Shown here piece by piece: positions 41,820 through 52,214 of a DNA stretch of 64,000 nucleotides. The DNA comes from Lepidostoma basale. Its lineage: Eukaryota; Arthropoda; Insecta; Trichoptera; Lepidostomatidae. The notes beneath the pieces were generated by a model. That model was not told where the DNA came from and did not search any database. It saw only the letters and a program-made list of their open reading frames with translations. Within the stretch, counting starts at the first letter, position 1; each line of letters starts with the position of its first letter. Made by a program: the position numbers and the translations under genes. The stretch is from NCBI GenBank assembly GCA_022606425.2, contig JAHDVF020000457.1, positions 806,001 to 870,000 on the forward strand. Direction: 5' to 3'.

Positions 41820-41930
41820 TACCACAACACTTTTCATGAATATCTTTCGGAGTATACACGTCCTTCCTCAATGTAATAAATTTAATAAAGGACATTTCAG
41901 TCCGAAGCATGTTTGTGGAAAGTGACAAAA
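41820..41930 (+). repeat. Penelope-like type 6 sequence
   Basis: ACACGTCCTTCCTCAATGTA followed by AAAGGACATTTCAGTCCGAA and GCATGTTTGTGGAAAGTGAC. The first part is the complement of TTGAGGAAGGACGTGT, giving an inverted pair around a type 6 core. Confidence 0.5.
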
Positions 41931-42069
41931 AACCTTTGCCAAAATACGATATTTGTGGAGTTATTTAAAAGGGTTTATTTCGTGCATCGATATAAAATGT
42001 CAAATTAATATTTTTGCTACTGTTTTTTGCCTCCTTCTGCGTTATATAATATATAGAATTAAATAAAAA

Positions 42070-42500
42070 GTATATGATAACTGACAGTAAGGTCAGAATA
42101 TATAAAATCTGCGTAAGGCCTATATTGACATACAGCATTGAGACCAGAGCGGATGCCACAAGAACGAAGGCTAAAGTACGGGAGGCAGAGATGAGGAAGC
42201 TGAGGATGATAGCAGGAAGGACTGTTTGAGATAGGGTGAGGAACACGGCCATCCGCGAGATCTGCAAGGTGAAGGATGCCGTGAGATGGGGCAGACAATG
42301 CAGAAGATACTGGAATGCGCATGTGCAGAGGATAGATCCCACCAGAATTCCACACGCTGTGACGCATCAGATTCCTGCCGGCTACCAACCCTCCGGAAGA
42401 CCGCCAAAGAGATGGAGAGATAGTTGGGAGTCAACCTCCCAAAAGAGGCCAGCCTGATTTCAAGAACAGACCAAAGGTCTATAAGGAGACGAAGAAGAAG
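42070..42500 (+). pseudogene. LINE C-terminal fragment with GAA tail
   Basis: The plus strand gives RIYKICVRPILTYSIETRAD, then REAEMRKLRMIAGRTV, an in-frame TGA, DRVRNTAIREICKVKDAVRW, GRQCRRYWNAHVQRIDPTRI and GYQPSGRPPKRWRDSWESTS. The 3' end has CAGACCAAAGGTCTATAAGG and GAAGAAGAAGAA. Same family as 59110-59550. Confidence 0.8.
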
Positions 42501-42599
42501 AAATAAAAATTTAATTGAACTACTTAAATTGGGAAAAGAGATTGGTAGAATATACGTGATAAACTCATTGTGTCATAAAACTGTTATGCAAAAAATAAA

Positions 42600-43920
42600 T
42601 TGGGTTTTGATTTTAAAGAATTAATTAGTCTACTTTCATGTAGTAAAAAATCTCAATTCAAACATTGGGTCATCTTTGAGTAATATGAGAAGTGTGGCTG
42701 CCGAGTCGAGCCCATCGTAAGATAATTAATGGACGAAATCGATCCGTGTTTGGATTACAGCTTAGTACTTGAGTTCTGCCAGAACAGCGGCGATAATTTG
42801 ATATATAACACCTCCCCGTTAATGTCTACGAGTTATAATACTTTCCCAATAATACGTGTGCGTTCATACAATCGAAACTGGGGGAGAGTGATCTAGTTAA
42901 CTACCTAAATTCAATTTATGAATAGTTGATACTTCCTTATATATTGTTTTTATTTTCTTTAACTTTATTAAAGCTGGGGTGATGATTTGTGAATGTACAT
43001 GTTGTGCATACATTTTTTTCTGACATTAACAATCTGTAATGAGTGATTTTATACAAAGCTTAATTTCCTTCAAAAAAATATATTGTTTCTGTGGCCTTAA
43101 TATTTTTTAATACGTTCATAATGAAAATATTCATTGTAAATCCATAAATTGAATAAGCATTTCCTAGGATCTCGATGTCTCATGGTATCCTCTTCGACCG
43201 ACATTTCGGTGTACGTTACAATCATCATATTTGGGCTAGTTTATAAAGTCTACAACATTCTCCGAGACGTCGGTTGAAGAAGATACATGTGACGTGGTTT
43301 ACAAGATGCAAGATCCAAGAAAATGTAATTCTAAGAACTTGGAAATCAAGTCACATAAATTTTATAATAATATTTTGATAAAAAAACGAGTATTTAAAAA
43401 AATTTAATTGTAAAAACAGTTCTACTACTTTTATAAATACCATTTTACATTGTATAAATAAAATATTATTATTTTTAAACAAATGTTTGAAGATATTGGG
43501 GGTTGTTAAAAAAAAATATTTTATTAATTTTTACTTTATGAATCGAATTTTCTATCAACCCTTTATATTTAAATATTAAAATTAAAAACAAAACACATAA
43601 CTTTAATTTTATATAGATATCTGTTAACAAACATAACATCATCAAATATTTTAAATAAATAAAATAAAGTGGGGTGAATAGAAGCCTTTGGTGTGTTTCC
43701 ACGTGGTTTCAAAACTGTATATCGTCAATGTCTATTCCACGATAGTGCTTCCGTTATTCTGACGGTTTGTTACTCTGGTTACTCTGTGCGTTACTTCAAT
43801 ACAGTTCTGTACGAAAAACTACATATAGGTATGATCCTCATTTCCTTATTTAAAGGTTGCCAGTACTTGACTTGATTAACATTTCTTGATTATACGTACA
43901 AAACGTACACGGATATTGCC
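42600..43920. other. Nothing recognised
   Basis: AT-rich with balanced patches at 42690-42900 and 43180-43330. Small frames only, none with recognisable features, and no repeat shared with the rest of the window was found. Confidence 0.4.
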
Positions 43921-44044
43921 TACGGTTAAACCAAAGGTTCCCAAACTGTTTTGTCCCGTAGACCCCTTGCCGACCCTTTCCGCTATCCTAATACTGATTT
44001 TTTTTACAAATTCAAATATAACTATTACATTATATAACTATTAC

Positions 44045-44385
44045 GGGGGAGTAAGGGGGATCTTATTGACTCTTCTAGCGGTGCATGGCCATATCACCAT
44101 GGTGATATCAATGCTACACTGGAGGATTGTTCTAATTCCAAGTTCCTATCCACACCTCCTCGACTTTAGTCTCCCCTGGAAACTATGCGCAATGTTAGGG
44201 ATCGAGTGGATACCTCGGTGGATAAAATTGATTCATAGGCCAACGTGGAAGGATACCTCGCCTACCGGTCTGGCAAGCGTGGCGTTGTAATGGCAACCAC
44301 CCCCCGCATGACACGGAAGTATGGGGGAGGCCTATGTCCAGCAGTGGACGACAACGGCTGTCTAAGTAAGTAAGTTTAAACTATG
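44045..44385 (+). pseudogene. LINE 3' end nested in the hAT element
   Basis: The end GGGGGAGGCCTATGTCCAGC, AGTGGACGACAACGGCTG is the common 3' end of an insect LINE group (protein G..GEAYVQQWTTTA). It closes with TAAGTAAGTAAGT, a short AAGT-type tail. Upstream coding is too decayed to read, apart from a fortuitous 134-codon frame at 43886-44290. Confidence 0.6.
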
Positions 44386-44499
44386 AAATGACACATAGCT
44401 ACATACTTTATTAGAGCTTATTGTAGAAAAAAATATTTAAAATTAAATATTTGTTAGGATCAATAGTTATGCATTTTAACTCTTAAATGTACAACACAG

Positions 44500-44600
44500 T
44501 TGAGAATGTCGCGCCAATTGATGTCAGCATCACCAGGTGTTATAATAGAATTCATGTGTAATAATGTAAAAAGCGATTCAACAAAATAATAATAATAAAA
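44500..44600 (+). mobile_element. SINE tail nested in the hAT element
   Basis: GCGCCAATTGATGTCAGCATC is degenerate, but AATGTAAAAAGCGATTCAAC, AAAATAATAATAATAA matches the tail of the tRNA-derived SINE at 60305-60582 (minus strand). Confidence 0.55.
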
Positions 44601-44889
44601 AAAACGATGTACTGTTTAGTTATACAATTATTCATTTAAACGAAACAAAATGCAAATCCAACGTTCTTACAAAAAATAAAAACACAAACAAATCAATGTT
44701 TGAATGAGAGAGCCTGATTCTTTGATTTAAAAATTTCAATATTCGGCTTCAATTTAGTAAAACCGTCTCGTGGATCCTCATTAACATCTCATGTACATCC
44801 ATTTTTTTTCATTGGCGTAGAACCTGTTGCAAGCCGAACCCGACTTCTGAGGGTCGATATAGACCACATTGGGAATCACTGGGTTAAAC

Positions 44890-45248
44890 GAATGTTAAGT
44901 AAAAAAAAAGAGTTGAAATGAGATCCACTCTCCCCTGCTGACAAGGAATTGTGAATATTTCGATTGTTCGCATACCGCCTCCATCACCGCTGCCGAACAC
45001 TCGACAGTTAGTATGAAATTGTATTATTCAAAGCTCTGACAGTGCGGACAATGGCCATTAATTATTCATTTCATTATAGTAAGCCGACTAACTTAACGAT
45101 TTGCAAACAAATACCACAGTTACAATTCAATTTGTGACTGAACTGACTATTTCTCTCTATAAATACCAGTGGTTATTTCCTATTTATTAACACTACAAAA
45201 CAGAATACTGATTTTTGAATAACGTAATGGTTATTTTCAACTACATTT
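44890..45248. other. Nothing recognised
   Basis: No shared repeat. The patch 44925-45060 is of balanced composition and contains no useful frame. Confidence 0.4.
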
Positions 45249-45249
45249 T

Positions 45250-45490
45250 TAATGTATACAAATTCTTGTAGACAAATACTGGATTTTACCCATTGCGGAT
45301 AAATTATTATTTTTTTATAATGAATAATTCTATTTCAATAGAGACGAAGATGAAAATTGTTTTCTGGGAAAAGAATGTGGTGGCCGAGGCGCTTACAGGA
45401 CTTATGACCTGTCATTGGTTGGGTTGAGCGGTCGCTTTATGTTTAACAACATTCCCCATTCCTCCTTTCTTATGACCTTTATTATGTTAT
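45250..45490 (+). mobile_element. Fold-back element, left arm only
   Basis: Starts TGTATACAAATTCTTGTAGA, CAAATACTGGATTTTACCCA and reaches GGACTTATGACCTGTCATTG, GTTGGGTTGAGCGGTCGC and CCCCATTCC. The inner region and right arm are missing. Confidence 0.7.
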
Positions 45491-45499
45491 GGCCTTTCT

Positions 45500-46430
45500 T
45501 ATGGTTTTATTATGTTATTTTAAAATTATTGAAAACACGTGTGTACTTTGTTTTTATGTAACTTTATTTTGTTTAAATGAACAAACACGTATCACTCCCT
45601 CCTGAGCTTTTTTCAAGGTTATAAAATCAAACGAGTTTGATTTGTTAAAACAGTATAAAGTGTTTTAAATAATTATTAACAATACCACACCAAAAATGAA
45701 AAACTTATATTTATAATACAAATTAATTTATATACCTAACATTAATTTTAATTCGTTCGATCAAATCGACGGGCATCCGTCATGCTGGAACCATTTTTTT
45801 GTGTGTATCTATCCGTTTCACACATAAGTAAAAGTGGCGTCACTATCTGTCTCGCTCACACTTCGAAAAATGACTTTTAGTCCCTGAGAAAAAAATTTCA
45901 AAACCGGATTTCATTACAAAAAAAAATTGTCCACGCCTAATTTAAGAAATAATCAAGCAAGTGTCGTACCATTTTGGAATTCTTATTAAATGGACCAACG
46001 TTTAAAGCTACGTGCCTAAATAGCGTGGTACATTTTAATTTCAGTGCAGTCAGTTAAAATTAGGCGTAATTTTAATTTTAAATACTTGGTTGGGCAAAAA
46101 GTAACATTTTCTTCCAAGCTAGAGAAGTTAGCTATAAATTTTAGGCAACAATTTACAGAAGCATTATTCGGATAACATAATAAAAATAAAATTGATAAAA
46201 AATAAAGATTTGTAGAAACGGGAGTTAAAAGACCATCACAGGGTGTTGATTTTTTCGGTTTATTTTGAATGCCTATAATTTCAAAAATAAAAACATTGAT
46301 TTTAAAAAATATTTTTCTCATAACCAGCATGACTTGCCCATCTGTTTCATCTATTTTCAGCTTGACGTCGATATCTGGGACACTCTGTATAATGGCTGTG
46401 TTAAAAACAAGTTTATTTATATCCCTTTTT
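45500..46430. other. Nothing recognised
   Basis: AT-rich. A 104-codon minus-strand frame (46016-46330) and overlapping plus-strand frames carry no recognisable features. The long plus-strand frame at 46269-46814 is half chance sequence and half the LINE copy that follows. Confidence 0.4.
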
Positions 46431-46435
46431 TACCG

Positions 46436-46835
46436 AGTGTGTGGATACTCTGTTTATGATAGAGTGTCGAATGAAAATATTAGAAGTGAATGCGGTGCGA
46501 ATGATGGTGTCATGAACAAAAAAATGAAAGGATCATTAAGATGGTTTGGACATATGGAAAGAATGAATGAAGAAAGAATGGTAAAAAAATTATATGTTAA
46601 TGATGTAAATGGAACCAGAAATAGAGGAAGACCGAAGAAAACGTGGCACGATCAAATAAATCAAGTATTGAATGTCGGCCATGTAAGGAGTCAGATAAAT
46701 CGACGCGCGTGCATGACACGATGTATGAATGTTGAGGAAGCGAGAGAAATATGTCAGGAAAGAAAAGTGTGGCAGTCCAATCTTTCTGCCTACCCTTTCG
46801 GGGAAACGGCGTGATGGTTAGTTAGTTAGTTAGTT
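46436..46835 (+). pseudogene. TTAG-tailed LINE copy, well preserved
   Basis: Open throughout: CGYSVYDRVSNENIRSECGA, SLRWFGHMERMNEERMVKKL, VNGTRNRGRPKKTWHDQINQ, CMNVEEAREICQERKVWQSN, LSAYPFGETA and stop in GGCGTGATGG. The tail is TTAGTTAGTTAGTTAGTTA. Its 3' end faces a SINE of the opposite orientation 45 bp away. Confidence 0.88.
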
Positions 46836-46879
46836 ATTATTATTTTTCCGAGCACCAAGGTAAGGGTTAGCACCCCTTA

Positions 46880-47080
46880 AATAACTAACTAACTAACTAA
46901 CCATCACGCCGTCTCCTCGAAAGGGTAGGCAGAAAGAATGGACTGTCACACTTTTACTGATGCGGCACTCCATCGTTCTCTTTTCGCTCCACGGGAGACG
47001 CGGTGTGATGGGTTGCGAACCTCATCGCCACCAATAGGCATCTCCCGCGCACACTTCGATCGTCTAACACCCACAAAAAT
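46880..47080 (-). mobile_element. TTAG-tailed SINE, copy 7
   Basis: Minus strand: head GTGTTAGACGATCGAAGTGT, GCGCGGGAGATGCCTATTGG, TGGCGATGAGGTTCGCAACC, then GAGTGCCGCATCAGTAAAAG and the LINE-like 3' end with AACTAACTAACTAACTAACC as tail complement. Together with the LINE at 46436-46835 it forms an inverted pair whose arms are the shared 3' end. Confidence 0.82.
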
Positions 47081-47094
47081 AAATCTAAAACAAA

Positions 47095-47605
47095 TAATAT
47101 AAAATAATATAAATACCCCTTAAATAATGTATCAAAAGTTTTTGCTTCCTTTAGTTTATCAAAAAAATGTGAATATTTGTATTTTCTAGATGTCTGAAGA
47201 TGAGAATATAGAATATATTTTAGATTTGTAATTTTATTTAGTATATACATTTAGTTTGAAAATTTTTCCCATTTCGGAAAACCCGCACTACCGAGTCCGA
47301 TTTATATAAATTATCATATTATTTGAGATGTAACAACTTCCTAATGGCTGGGTTCAAAGGCCATAATTTATGCTAATAACGGCAGTAGTTTAACTCGTAA
47401 ATTTTCAATATTTGATTAATTTTGAATTCAAATAAAGAGGATCCGCTCATACAGCGGTTTTCAACAAACCAGAAGTAATGGATTAAAGTACGGTTTACTC
47501 CCTCTTACGATTAGTATCGTTGGCGTGGTGCTTAATTTGATTTTCACATTTTAATACAAAGAATTCGTTTTAATTAATTATCGTATTTAATTTTAATTCT
47601 TTACT
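47095..47605. other. Nothing recognised
   Basis: AT-rich spacer with no shared repeat. GTCCGATTTATATAAATTATC near 47297 is only a chance TATA-like string. Confidence 0.35.
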
Positions 47606-47609
47606 TTCT

Positions 47610-48175
47610 GTTTTTGGAAACATACTATTGCAGTCGAGGTGTTTACAGGACTTATGATCTGTCATTGGTTGGGTTAAGCGATCACTTTATGTTAATAACA
47701 TCCCCATTCCACCCTTCTTACGACCACCACAAATTGTATAAAAACTGGACCAAGTAAAAAGCATAGAAATTGGAGATTGAATCTCCAGGCGTTGCCTAGC
47801 AATGTATGATAGTTGCGTAGCCTTTGACATTGCATTAATAAAGATTTTATGCTTAATGCATACATAAATTCTTAATAGAAATGTGTCTCAACATAGTAGC
47901 ATATATACATCTTTCAAAAAAAATTGTCAGACGTGGTGGTCGTAAGAAGGGCGGAATGGGGAATGTTGTTAACATAAAGTGATTGCTTAATCCAAAAAAT
48001 GACAGGTCATAAGTCCTGTAAACGCCTCGACCACCATATTCTGTTTCCAAAAATAATTTACATCTTCGCCTCTATTGAGATACAATTAATCCTTAAAAAA
48101 TGATTAACCCCCAATGGGTAAAATCCAATATTTTTCTACAAGTATTTATTTGTATACATTCAAAAAACAAAATAT
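47610..48175. mobile_element. Fold-back element with both arms
   Basis: The left arm is at about 47620-47725 (GTCGAGGTGTTTACAGGACT, GGTTGGGTTAAGCGATCACT, CCCTTCTTACGACCACCA). The right arm, its complement, is at 47925-48170 (GTGGTGGTCGTAAGAAGGGC, CATAAGTCCTGTAAACGCCT, ATGATTAACCCCCAATGGGT, ATTTGTATACATT). The right arm is longer because the outer left end is deleted. The ~200-bp centre is unique AT-rich DNA with ATCTCCAGGCGTTGCCTAGC, also seen in 61430-61480 as complement. No coding capacity: a non-autonomous element mobilised in trans, family unknown. Confidence 0.75.
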
Positions 48176-48303
48176 AGAAAGTGTTGTAATTTTTTTTATC
48201 TTTCAAAAAAATTAAGTATGCAGCATTGTTGTCTATGTCACATAGAACGAAATAACCTACTTAGTTTTTTTTGTACTGAGTACCTATTTTTTTCATTGAT
48301 TCA

Positions 48304-49613
48304 TATATAGAGGGTGTTTTTTTTAGCTGCATGAGAAGTTTCGATGGTTGTTGTCTATGGTTTGACAGTTGATAATGTCAAATTGTGTTGACATTTCTGT
48401 TCAGTAAGGTTTGACAATTCATCATGAATCGTTTAACGCCAGAACAACGCTTCCAAATTGTGGAAATTTACTTTGAAAAAAATAAACCTGTTCGCCAAGT
48501 TCATAGAGCACTTCGTCCATTTTACGGTCAACATAATCGGCCTAGTGAACAAGCAATTCGTGCAGTTATTGATCGTTTTCGCACTAATTTTACTTTTCTC
48601 GATTCAAAACCATCAGCAAGACAAAGAAATATGCGTACCGAAGAGAATATTGCTGCTGTAGCGCGAAGTGTTGAAGAAGACGCCAAAATGTCGATTCGTT
48701 GCCGTTCTCAACTTGTCGACCTTTGTCCTTCGACTACGTGGAAAATTTTACTTGAGGATCTTGGCTTACGTGCCTATAAAATACAGCTCGTGCAAGAATT
48801 AAAGCCAAATGAACATCGCTTACGTTGCATTTTTGCTGATTGGGCTAATTTGAAACTGGCCGAAGATAAGCATTTTTACCGAAGAATTATGTTTAGTGAT
48901 GAAGCTCATTTCTGGTTAAATGGCTTCGTCAATAAGCAAAATTGCCATTTATTACAATCCTCAAGACATTAACGAATCACCATTACATCCATTAAAATTG
49001 ACTGTTTGGTGCGGTTTACACGCTGGCGGCATCATCGGTCCTTATTTCTTTCGAAATGAGGATGGAACTGCCGTTACGGTGAATGGCGAGCGCTATCCAG
49101 CCATGCTGACTGGTTTTTTGTTTCCAAAAATTAATCAGCTAAACATCGACAACATTTAGTTCCAACAAGACGGCGCAAATTGCCATACAGCGCGCTTAAC
49201 CATCAATTTATTGCAAAATCAATTTGGTGACAACTTTATTTCCAGAAGTGGTCCTGTTAACTGGCTCCCTCGTACGTGTGGCTTGATGCCTCTTGATTAC
49301 TTTTTATGGGGCTATCTAAAGTCATTGGTTTATGCCGACAAACCAGCAACTCTTGAAGCATTGGAAGCCAATATTTAAGTCACCATTGACGCCATACGGT
49401 CAGATTTATTGGAAAAAGTATTAAAAAATTGGACTGATCGAATGGACTATGTAACTCGTAGCCGCGGCGGACGTATGACGGAAATCATATTTAAAAAATA
49501 AATGTCATGAAATTATCTACCAGATTATAATAATAAAAAAATCATCACAAAAATATTTATGTCTTGTATTATTATTTAAAGTTCTCAAGCTCTTAAAAAA
49601 ACACCCTATATAT
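48304..49613 (+). mobile_element. DD41D (rosa-like) Tc1/mariner element
   Basis: Inverted ends TATATAGAGGGTGTTTTTTT and, read inward from the right, TATATAGGGTGTTTTTTTAA, with TATA-rich flanks consistent with TA insertion. The length of about 1.3 kb fits the family, and one transposase gene lies between the ends. Confidence 0.85.
48424..49501 (+). pseudogene. DD41D transposase, broken
   Basis: The start ATG opens MNRLTPEQRFQIVEIYFEKN. The N-terminal HTH region with FYGQHNRPSEQAIRAVIDRF is followed by TEENIAAVARSVEEDAKMSI and LGLRAYKIQLVQELKPNEHR. The first catalytic Asp is in FSDEAHFWLNGFVNKQNC. A one-base loss after that (about 48945) shifts the frame to PLHPLKLTVWCGLHAGGIIG. The second Asp is in FQQDGANCHTARLTINLL, preceded by an in-frame TAG (49157). 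The third is in GLMPLDYFLWGYLKS; there are 41 residues between the last two. TAA interrupts again at 49376. The ending DRMDYVTRSRGGRMTEIIF is complete. The family cuts and pastes DNA at TA sites; this copy cannot be active. Confidence 0.9.
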
Positions 49614-49619
49614 GTACAT

Positions 49620-50035
49620 AAAAAAAAATTTGGAGGAAAGTTTTTATGCATTTTGTAATGGAAATCGCTCAAATATGATTTTCACAACCATTTCGGATAA
49701 ATTTATTCCAATTAAAGCGAAGTGGTCGATTTCTCGCGTTCCCTGAATATCCCTCAAACCTGCGTGGCATCATTAATTCCTGCCAAACGACTGATGAATC
49801 CAATATCTGACATCCACCGCCATGAAAGATTCAAATCCAATAATATCGGTGCCTATTGAAATTTGGTAGACGATTTATTCGGTTTCGATTAATGTTTCGA
49901 GAATTGGTTTCAAGTTAGCATTAATTCATGTGCTAATCGCTTAACTATTTCAAATCTCATTATACAACATAATATACGAAATATTTTTAAAACTGTAATA
50001 AAGAGTAGATAAACTAAAGGCGTTAACACTGTGGA
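49620..50035. other. Non-repetitive noncoding stretch
   Basis: 49660-49900 has near-balanced composition, no long frame and no copy elsewhere in the window. It may be ancestral single-copy DNA. Confidence 0.35.
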
Positions 50036-50039
50036 ATTC

Positions 50040-50520
50040 CATAATAAATGACGAATTTTTATGAATTAAAACACTGTTTTTTTCCACTTTTGAGTTTATT
50101 TTTCTCGACATGTCGCGCGCTTAATAGAACACTGGCTTAACTCAAATAAAGCAAGTTTTGCTCAATCTGCCATGAATCGGTGTTTTAACAAAAACAGTAG
50201 AAAAACACGTTCGAATGGATAGCGTTAACATTGTGAACGTTTATCGTACGTACGAATGGATAGCGTGAACATTGTGAAAAATAGATGGATAGCGTTAACA
50301 CAAGCCTCTGTCTAATGTAAACTCAATTATGACCTAAACCATAATCGGTCAGTTTACTATTAAGCGTACGATGTGTCGAAGGCTTACACCTTCATCATCG
50401 GGAGAACGATATAAACTGTATATATCGCCCGATGATGAAGGTGTAAGCCTTCGAAACATGTCGAGAAAAATAAACTCAAAAGTGGAAGAAACACTATTTT
50501 AATTCATTAAAATTCTTAAT
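50040..50520. repeat. Penelope-like element, type 1, inverted terminal arms
   Basis: Outer arms: ACACTGTTTTTTTCCACTTT, TGAGTTTATTTTTCTCGACATGT-type (50070-50112) and its complement ACATGTCGAGAAAAATAAAC, TCAAAAGTGGAAGAAACACT (50455-50505). An inner palindrome (50373-50452) is built on GTGTAAGCCTTCGA. Reading GATGATGAAGGTGTAAGCCT, TCGAAACATGTCGAG gives a hammerhead-like order. Between the arms, GAATGGATAGCGT.AACATTGTGAA occurs twice and a third time in part (50214, 50255, 50284). Confidence 0.65.
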
Positions 50521-50647
50521 AAAGAGTAATTAAATATATTTTTCCTATGACGTTTTCCGTGAATTGTAATTTCTCTGCAACAGATGAACGATTTGAAGAA
50601 TATTAAATATATGTGAAAAACGAATTTTTATTAAAGAAAGAGTCTAA

Positions 50648-50910
50648 CTAATCTCCCCGAAGGGATAGGCAGAAAGAATGAACTGCCATACTTTAATTTC
50701 CTAACATTCTCTCGTTTCCTCAACATTTATACATTGTGTCATGCAGCACGTCGAATTCTCCGACTCCTCACGTGGCCGACATTCAATATTTGATTTTTTG
50801 AACGTGCCACGTTTTTCTCGGTCTTCCTCTATTTCTAGTTAAATTTACATCGTTAACATATACTTTTTTAATCATTCTTTCTTCATTTATTCTTTTCATG
50901 TGTCCAAAAG
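50648..50910 (-). pseudogene. TTAG-LINE copy, decayed
   Basis: CTCCCCGAAGGGATAGGCAG, then CATTCTCTCGTTTCCTCAAC, CTCCGACTCCTCACGTGGCC and TTCATTTATTCTTTTCATGT follow the LINE order on the minus strand. The tail is lost (AGTCTAACTAAT). Confidence 0.7.
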
Positions 50911-50934
50911 AAGGAGTTCGTTTATTATAATAGA

Positions 50935-51140
50935 TGTTTTATTATATCTTATGAGAATGTCATATTTTTCCTTGCTGAGGCAATATCAAATGTGTTGTGA
51001 AAGTAAACAAACATTTGATTATGCAATAACAAGGTGATACACGTCATTCCCATAATATGCAATAAACCTTTCAGAAAACAGACGTTTCCATTCATATTAA
51101 ATTTGGAGTTTTACATCTAAGAACAATAAATATTCAAAAA
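50935..51140. repeat. Penelope-like type 4, decayed
   Basis: ATGTTTTATTATATCTTATGAGAATGTCAT (in part: TTATTATATCTTATGAGAA) and TTGCTGAGGCAATATCAAAT, followed by the inverse TTATGCAATAACAAGGTGAT, CGTCATTCCCATAA and AAACAGACGTTTCCATTCAT. Same layout as 14359-14542. Confidence 0.5.
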
Positions 51141-51284
51141 GGTTTAAGTGGGTATCGGCAAGGTAACATTGTAGTGCAATTAACCAAATAATTTCATTTG
51201 TGGAGGGTTTCAAATAATTAGTTTTCTCATCTCAGAGTATTGTGGTTAATACTCAACCTCATAGTCGAAGAGAAACATGGTTTA

Positions 51285-51510
51285 TTGCGTTTAAAGCATT
51301 AGGGAAAATCTGCAATACTGAGGATATCGTGAGATGCAGTAGAACAAGGGCACAATTCTGGCGAGTCCACGTAAACATGGATACCCGTAGGCCAACGTCC
51401 ATCTGACAGGCCACCAAAAAGCTGGTGAGGTAGCTGGTACTATGCATCGCAAGAGGAGGCAAATTCCGAGATAATAGATCACTTGATATTGTTGAAGAAA
51501 AATAATAAGA
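51285..51510 (+). pseudogene. LINE C-terminal remnant
   Basis: The plus strand reads ICNTEDIVRCSRTRAQFWRV, then HVNMDTRRPTSI, a stop, and ATKKLVR. It corresponds to REIC.VEDIVRW.R.RR.FW..HV.RMD..R of the 42070-42500 family, with several stops. Confidence 0.5.
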
Positions 51511-51559
51511 CAAACTTTCGTTTCTGAAATGTTCATGTTTACATATATTGCTTATTTAT

Positions 51560-51900
51560 TCAATAAAGTACAGCGGAACATAGAAGTAAAATAGGGTAGA
51601 TTAAATGTGGTCTGGCACCCCCTTGTTGTTGCCGTCTTTAAATATAAGTCCCGGGAACAGGCCCAGGGAATGTATGAGCGAGGCTGATAAAAGGGCGCCC
51701 CTACACCCTATAACAGCCTCGGGTATGTGGCGGGAACTTCTATGTTCCTTTAAAAAAAAAGACAAACATATCGTCGTTTTAAAGTGGAATTACGATTTGA
51801 ATCGCCTAGAAAGGACATGAATGTGGATAGACAAGACAACGAAAAGAAAAAAATTGATCTAAATTTTGTAACGCCACTTTAATTTATTAATCATCATAAA
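51560..51900. other. GC-rich patch, nothing recognised
   Basis: 51600-51750 (CTGGCACCCCCTTGTTGTTG, AGTCCCGGGAACAGGCCC, CTACACCCTATAACAGCCTC) stands out by composition. A 71-codon frame here has no known features. Origin unclear. Confidence 0.3.
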
Positions 51901-51904
51901 GGTC

Positions 51905-52210
51905 TCGGTGATTTCATATGGATTGGAAACAATGGTATTCACAACCAATACCATTTACAAGCTGAAATGTGCACAAAGAAGTAAGGAGAGATACATGCTT
52001 GGGATAAGCCTGAGAGACAAAATACCCAATACAGAAATCAGACGCCGAACAAAGCTTGTCGATATAATGGACCGTGTTACCAAACTAAAGTGAAAATGGG
52101 CAGGACATGTCGAAAGACAGTTTGAAGAGGCCTTGAAGAGAACATTTGAAGAGGCCTACATCCAGCAGTGAATGGACGACTAATTTACGAGTAGTAGAAG
52201 AAGAAAGGCC
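51905..52210 (+). pseudogene. RTE-type LINE, C-terminal end
   Basis: SYGLETMVFTTNTIYKLKCA, then QRSKERYMLGISLRDKIPNT, EIRRRTKLVDIMDRVTKLK, stop, KWAGHVERQ. The final part is badly shortened, with FEEALKRTFEEAYIQQ duplicated around TTTGAAGAGGCCT. Ends GTAGTAGAAGAAGAAA. Same class as 7955-8195. Confidence 0.7.
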
Positions 52211-52214
52211 CAGA

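Larger units (their letters stand above)
43932..44881. mobile_element. hAT element, non-autonomous, with perfect 8-bp target duplication
   Basis: GGTTAAAC at 43924-43931 is repeated exactly at 44882-44889. The ends are CAAAGGTTCCCAAACTG on the left and, read inward from the right, CAGTGATTCCCAATGTGG; the CAnnGnTTCCCAA inverted repeat and 8-bp duplication are hAT hallmarks. No transposase frame is present. The interior carries a LINE 3' end (44045-44385) and a SINE tail (44500-44600), which presumably inserted later or were carried along. Confidence 0.85.

Noticed and set aside
42059..42434. Three overlapping minus-strand frames of 87-125 codons
   Set aside because: They are complements of a LINE fragment whose plus-strand protein is clearly recognisable.
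43886..44290. 134-codon frame
   Set aside because: It crosses the left end of the hAT element and its target duplication, so it cannot be an old coding unit.
46269..46814. 181-codon frame as one protein
   Set aside because: The first ~55 codons are AT-rich chance sequence fused in frame with a LINE fragment that starts at about 46436.
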